Below, piece after piece: positions 6,801 through 9,347 of a stretch of 9,347 nucleotides of DNA. The notes below the pieces were generated by a model that made no database searches, was not told where the DNA came from, and saw nothing but the letters and a program-made list of their open reading frames with translations. Each line of letters opens with the position of its first letter. Within the stretch, counting starts at the first letter, position 1. Both the position numbers and the translations under genes were made by a program. The DNA is from Actinomycetota bacterium (lineage in GTDB: Bacteria; Actinomycetota; Thermoleophilia; Gaiellales; Gaiellaceae), in assembly GCA_013817555.1 (NCBI GenBank), contig JACDCN010000066.1, forward strand, positions 1 through 9,347, in the 5' to 3' direction.

Positions 6801-7141
6801 GACCCTCTCGCGAGCTCATGGCACGCCGGCGCGCGCAGGAGTAGCACGCTCGGTCGAGCAGCGCCGATCGACCGTCTGGCCCGCGCGGTGGGATGGACGA
6901 TTGCCGTCACGACTGTTACAAGTAACCGGTGGACTACTTGGCGGCTTCCAGCTCATACTGGCTCGACGGTTGCTGAGCGGCGCTCGCGCAGATTCCGGTC
7001 GCGCGAAGATCCCGAAAGGCGGCCGCTCCGCGGCCGCGATAGCGGCGAAGGTCGTCTCCCTCCTCGCCGTTTCAGGAGCGGGCGGCGGCGCCGATCTGCT
7101 AAAACGGAGTGCCTCGCGCGTCGAACCGTATCGATCAATGA
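6801..7141. other. Intergenic region with no supported gene
   Basis: About 340 bp lie between the zinc-ribbon hairpin and the ribosome-binding site of the LysM gene. Two frames stay open here: one continues the zinc-ribbon frame past its TGA, and one runs from a TTG at 6901 to 7152. Neither shows the strong G/C third-position bias of the neighbouring genes. The region presumably contains the promoter of the LysM gene, but I cannot assign boxes with confidence. Confidence 0.4.
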
Positions 7142-7147
7142 CAAGGA
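7142..7147 (+). promoter_or_regulatory. Ribosome-binding site of the LysM gene
   Basis: AAGGAG lies six bases before the ATG at 7154. It is one of the clearest Shine-Dalgarno sequences in the window and fixes the start of the LysM-protein gene. Confidence 0.8.
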
Positions 7148-7153
7148 GATGAA

Positions 7154-7696
7154 ATGGGCCTGTTCGACAAGCTGAAGGACATCGTCACGACGGACGACAA
7201 GGAGGCCGCCGCAGAGGCGGACGAGGCCGCCAGCAAGGCGGAAGCGGAGGCCGAGAAGATCAAGGTCCAGGCGCAGGCGCGCGCCGACGAGGCGCGGCGC
7301 AAGGCCGACGAAGCCGCTGCGAAGGCCGGCATGGAGACCTCGGCCGAGGCGCAGGCCGCGAAGGAGCAGGCCGAGGCTGACGCGGCCGAGGCCCAGCGCA
7401 AGGCCGACGAGGAGAAGGCGAAAGCGACGGCGGCGCTGGCCGAGCGCAAGCGGGAGGCGCAGGAGCAGAAGGCGAAGATCGCGGCGCGCAAGGCAAAGCA
7501 GCACGCCGGGGCCGCGCACCACGAGAAGCACAAAGCGCATGCCGAGCACAAGACGGTCACGGTCAAAGCCGGCGACACGCTGAGTGAGATCGCCGCCCGC
7601 CACGGCGTCGACTGGCGCGAGATGGCGCGGCTAAACAAGCTCGACAACCCCGACCTGATCTATCCCGGCCAGGTCTTCAAGCTCCCGAACAAGTGA
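7154..7696 (+). CDS. LysM-domain protein with long Ala/Glu/Lys coiled coil
   Basis: The protein has 180 residues in three parts. Residues 1-15 (MGLFDKLKDIVTTDD) form a short amphipathic head. Residues 16-116 are a highly charged Ala/Glu/Lys/Arg heptad-like helix without proline or aromatic residues, a likely long coiled coil. Residues 117-132 are a His/Lys/Ala-rich linker. Residues 133-180 are one LysM domain (TVTVKAGDTLSEIAARHGV, then WREMARLNKLDN and IYPGQVFKLP) ending the protein. LysM normally binds peptidoglycan or chitin glycans, but there is no signal peptide, lipobox or membrane helix. The product may be cytoplasmic, as for E. coli Kbp/YgaU, whose LysM is paired with a BON domain that is absent here. 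The AAGGAG before the ATG sets the start. The DUF937 gene follows after 55 nt on the same strand and probably shares the transcript. Long antisense open frames over the coiled coil are composition artefacts. Confidence 0.88.
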   Translation: MGLFDKLKDIVTTDDKEAAAEADEAASKAEAEAEKIKVQAQARADEARRKADEAAAKAGMETSAEAQAAKEQAEADAAEAQRKADEEKAKATAALAERKREAQEQKAKIAARKAKQHAGAAHHEKHKAHAEHKTVTVKAGDTLSEIAARHGVDWREMARLNKLDNPDLIYPGQVFKLPNK

Positions 7697-7751
7697 CCAG
7701 GAGCCGCACGCTCGATCAGCGCGGCAACCGAGAAGGAGGGTGAGGGCACGG

Positions 7752-8339
7752 ATGTCTGCGATTGACGAGATCATCGAGAAGCTCCCCGTCGACCAGCTTG
7801 CGAAGCAGACGGGAGCCGAGCCGCAGGAAGTCGAGGCAGCGGCTGCCGCCGCATTGCCCGCGCTGCTCGGCGGCCTGCACGCGAACGCGCAGGACCCCGC
7901 GGGCGCGAGCTCGATCCTCGAGGCCCTCGGCCGGCACGATCCAGAACTGCTCGACGGCGGGGTCGACCTCGCGCAGGTCGACCCCGCCGACGGAGAGAAG
8001 ATCGTGTCGCACATCTTCGGCGACAAGCACGGCCAGGTCGTCAACCAGCTGGGCGGCCTCGGCGGCGGCGCGTCGAGCGGGCTCGTTGCGAAGCTGATGC
8101 CCATCCTCGCGCCGATCGTGCTCTCGTACATCGCCAAGCAGGTGACGGGTTCGAGGCAGGGCGGCGGGGAGCAGAGCAACCGGTCGAGCTCCGCGCTGCA
8201 GGACATCCTCGGACAGGTGCTGGCGCGGGCCGGGTCGGGCGCGGCGGAGCGGCAGGCAAGGCGGGCCCCGGGCGGGCTCGACGCCGGCGGCATCATCACG
8301 AACGTTCTCGGGGGGCTGCTCGGCGGCGGCCGCCGGTAG
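7752..8339 (+). CDS. DUF937 (YidB-like) family protein
   Basis: This 195-residue protein belongs to the DUF937 family (PF06078), relatives of E. coli YidB; the function is unknown. The N-terminal half is helical (IDEIIEKLPVDQLAKQTGAE, then an Ala-rich helix ending PALLGGLHANA) and contains the family hallmark DGEKIVSHIFG at residues 80-90. A hydrophobic helix follows (residues 111-130, LVAKLMPILAPIVLSYIAKQ), then a low-complexity Gly/Ser/Arg tail with ALQDILGQVLARAG and a closing GGIITNVLGGLLGGGRR. No signal peptide is present. I chose the ATG at 7752 over the in-frame GTG at 7740 because GAGGG lies five bases before it; the stronger AAGGAGGG at 7733-7740 is slightly far from the ATG but overlaps the GTG. 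The gene sits 55 nt after the LysM gene, and the pair may be expressed together. Confidence 0.85.
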   Translation: MSAIDEIIEKLPVDQLAKQTGAEPQEVEAAAAAALPALLGGLHANAQDPAGASSILEALGRHDPELLDGGVDLAQVDPADGEKIVSHIFGDKHGQVVNQLGGLGGGASSGLVAKLMPILAPIVLSYIAKQVTGSRQGGGEQSNRSSSALQDILGQVLARAGSGAAERQARRAPGGLDAGGIITNVLGGLLGGGRR

Positions 8340-8340
8340 C

Positions 8341-8395
8341 GACGCCCGCCTTTTCGACGTCGGTGGGGTCCGTGAGTGGCAGAGACTCGGGCGTC
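8341..8395 (+). terminator. Possible long-loop inverted repeat after the DUF937 gene
   Basis: GACGCCCG at 8341-8348, one base after the stop, is the exact inverted complement of CGGGCGTC at 8388-8395. The 39-base loop and lack of a terminal T-run make a classical terminator doubtful; a TTTT lies inside the loop at 8351-8354. It is listed for its position only. Confidence 0.2.
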
Positions 8396-8455
8396 GGCGG
8401 CACTCGCGCGGCCGCCACCTACCCAGGCGCGGTTCCCCGTCCGCGCTCCTGAGGG

Positions 8456-8596
8456 AGCGACATCTGGCTCAGCCCAATCGGCGACCGTCGCGTGCTTGGT
8501 GACGGCTTCGTCGAGCCTGCCCTCAACTGGGGCAACGACTACTTCGCCCTGACGGAGGGGGCGCCTCCGCTGACGCCGGGTCGAGCTAGCCACAGC
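8456..8596 (+). pseudogene. Coding-like remnant of unknown family
   Basis: Directly after an in-frame TGA at 8451-8453, the + strand reads GSDIWLSPIGDRRVLGDGF and then VEPALNWGNDYFALTEG. Nearly every third codon position is G or C, and the residues have a globular, aromatic-rich pattern quite unlike the Arg/Pro/Ser-rich shadows elsewhere. The same frame upstream of the TGA, back to about 8342, is Ser/Gly/Pro-rich and could be a linker of the same decayed gene. After about 8580 the frame loses this character. I do not recognise the family. It looks like a fragment of a larger gene broken by a stop and truncated, possibly when the recombinase-bearing segment arrived. Chance composition is the alternative. 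Confidence 0.3.
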
Positions 8597-8600
8597 CTCC

Positions 8601-8838
8601 TCAGCGCGATCTGTTCTTCCCATACGAAGGAATCTCTCGAAGGAGCGCCTTCAATTCCTCGTCGGCGACGGGCGAGCGCAGGAACTTATTGAGCCCTTGG
8701 CGTAGCTCCGCATCGCTCGTATGTCCCTGAACGTGATGCGTGATCATCAGCCGCAAGGCTTCCTAGCCAGAAGCCCTCATACAGCGTCCAATCCGGCTCC
8801 ATCTGGAGTGGTGGATAGTCACCCGGTGGAATAGTCAC
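8601..8838 (-). pseudogene. Small gene coupled to the serine recombinase, frameshifted
   Basis: A GTG at 8838-8836 overlaps the recombinase stop (GTGA), with GGAGG eight bases upstream inside the recombinase gene, so a coupled start is well supported. The frame begins TIPPGDYPPLQMEPDWTLYE and GFWL to base 8764. In the same frame it then turns to unlikely residues and stops. Skipping one base (8763) gives a smooth continuation: EALRLMITHHVQGHTSDAEL, RQGLNKFLRSPVADEELKAL, LREIPSYGKNRSR, stop at 8601-8603. The joined product is 78 residues, helical and charged, with no domain that I recognise. A separate ATG at 8747 would give the last 48 residues alone. The single-base difference may be a true frameshift mutation, a sequencing error or, less likely, programmed shifting. 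The role is unknown; position suggests a partner of the recombinase or a cargo gene. Confidence 0.5.
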
Positions 8839-8847
8839 CTAGTCACC
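8816..8847. repeat. Three copies of TAGTCACC
   Basis: TAGTCACC occurs at 8816-8823, 8832-8839 and 8840-8847, the last two in tandem. The copies lie across the junction of the recombinase 3' end and the coupled small gene. On the minus strand each reads GGTGACTA. They encode different residues in different frames, so the repetition is not simply protein-driven. It could be chance, or a binding or crossover-associated site. Confidence 0.5.
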
Positions 8848-9347
8848 CTCCGCTGGACGATGTTGGAGACGGTCTGAGCGTGCCACTGCTTGCCGCCCTG
8901 CGCGGTCGGAACCTGCTCCACGTTCAGCATCTCGGCGATGGAGCGATACGACATCCTCGACGCCCGTAGCTCCACTATCTGCGCCTCGATCTCCGAGGAG
9001 ATGCGGCCGAACTTCGGGTTCCCGATCGGCCTCCCGCTTTTCGAGCCGTTCTTCTTGACGACCGCAAGAGCTGCCTTCGTCCTCGCCGAGATCAAGTCGG
9101 CCTCGAACGCAGCGAAGCTCGCCAAGATCCCGACGAGCATGCGTCCCTCGGGCGTGTCGAGCGAGAAAGATTCCTGCTCCGAAAAGAGAACCGTTGCGTT
9201 TGCTCTCTGTACGTCCTCGACGATGCGATGAAAGTCGAGACTCGACCTGGCGAGACGGTCCACCCGCGTGGAGACGATGGCTCCGCATCCCTCCGAGCGG
9301 AGAGCCTCCAGTGCTCGCGCGAGGCCTGGCCTCTTCCGTGTGGAGCG
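8835..9347 (-). CDS. Serine recombinase (resolvase/invertase family), 5' partial
   Basis: This is a site-specific DNA recombinase of the serine family. The frame is open to the window edge, and 170 residues are visible. They start with RKRPGLARALEALRSEGCGA and IVSTRVDRLARSSLDFHRIV, the well-known DRLxRS block of the catalytic domain. Next come FSLDTPEGRMLVGILASFAAFEADLISARTKAAL (the long E helix) and the SGRPIGNP linker. A short C-terminal helix-turn-helix follows (MSYRSIAEMLNVEQVPTAQG, then GKQWHAQTVSNIVQRR). The catalytic Ser region (YxRxSxxxQ) lies beyond the edge and cannot be checked. The C-terminus is short, like resolvase/invertase types rather than the large phage integrases with zinc-ribbon and coiled-coil domains. 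The GTG at 9263 is internal, not the start. A GTGA overlap couples it to a small downstream gene. It is likely part of a mobile or formerly mobile segment. Confidence 0.92.
   Translation of the reverse strand, partial: RSTRKRPGLARALEALRSEGCGAIVSTRVDRLARSSLDFHRIVEDVQRANATVLFSEQESFSLDTPEGRMLVGILASFAAFEADLISARTKAALAVVKKNGSKSGRPIGNPKFGRISSEIEAQIVELRASRMSYRSIAEMLNVEQVPTAQGGKQWHAQTVSNIVQRRVTR

Noticed and set aside
6901..7152. 83-codon TTG-start ORF ending just before the LysM gene
   Set aside because: Third codon positions are mixed, there is no ribosome-binding site and no recognisable domain. Abutting the LysM start is explained by the AAGGAGATGAAATG sequence itself.
6953..7647. Long minus-strand ORFs of 216 and 170 codons
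   Set aside because: They are antisense to the Ala/Glu/Lys coiled coil of the LysM protein; GCG/GCC/GAG-rich codons remove stops on the other strand and produce Leu/Arg- or Ala/Ser-rich artefacts.
1..9347. CRISPR arrays, toxin-antitoxin pairs, restriction or other defence systems
   Set aside because: No regularly spaced repeats were seen, and no gene carries nuclease, methylase, helicase or toxin signatures. The only mobile-element protein is the partial serine recombinase.

Overview
The window looks like a high-GC bacterial chromosome segment. Coding thirds strongly prefer G or C at the third codon position, and GTG starts occur. The gene mix (a CsoR-type copper repressor, an HTH_42 winged-helix protein, a small Cys zinc-ribbon protein, LysM and DUF937 proteins) suggests an actinobacterium, possibly of the Thermoleophilia. 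That placement is an impression from gene content, not a phylogenetic result.

Left (1-2286, + strand): a copper-homeostasis pair. A Cu(I) P1B-type ATPase is cut at its N-terminus by the window edge. It overlaps by 4 nt (ATGA) with a CsoR repressor that keeps the Cys-His-Cys copper site. Together they form a sense-and-export module.

Middle (2283-6310): a LysE-family exporter and an unrecognised 92-residue protein lie on the minus strand, with the exporter converging on csoR. Across a divergent gap of about 137 bp, a + strand run encodes an EamA/DMT-type permease, an HTH_42 winged-helix protein (AlkZ/YcaQ-like superfamily) that overlaps it by 34 nt, and an extended SDR epimerase/dehydratase 29 nt further on. 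This is a likely operon whose metabolic role cannot be read from sequence.

Gene-poor stretch (6311-7153): it holds a tRNA-Ala-like remnant in antisense, a 14-bp palindrome, and a tiny zinc-ribbon gene. The last expected Cys of that gene is a TGA stop, and family-like sequence continues after it, followed at once by a strong hairpin.

Right (7154-9347): a LysM protein with a long Ala/Glu/Lys coiled coil and no export signal, a DUF937 protein, then a decayed stretch with a coding-like remnant. Last is a minus-strand serine recombinase (5' end beyond the window). Its stop overlaps the GTG start of a small gene (GTGA) that has a good Shine-Dalgarno but appears to carry a one-base frameshift. The tRNA remnant, broken genes and recombinase suggest the right third is a former or current integration site. 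No CRISPR array, rRNA, intact tRNA or insertion sequence was seen, and I found no convincing complete new defence or mobile system. The most unusual items are the TGA-for-Cys zinc-ribbon gene and the frameshifted recombinase partner gene.
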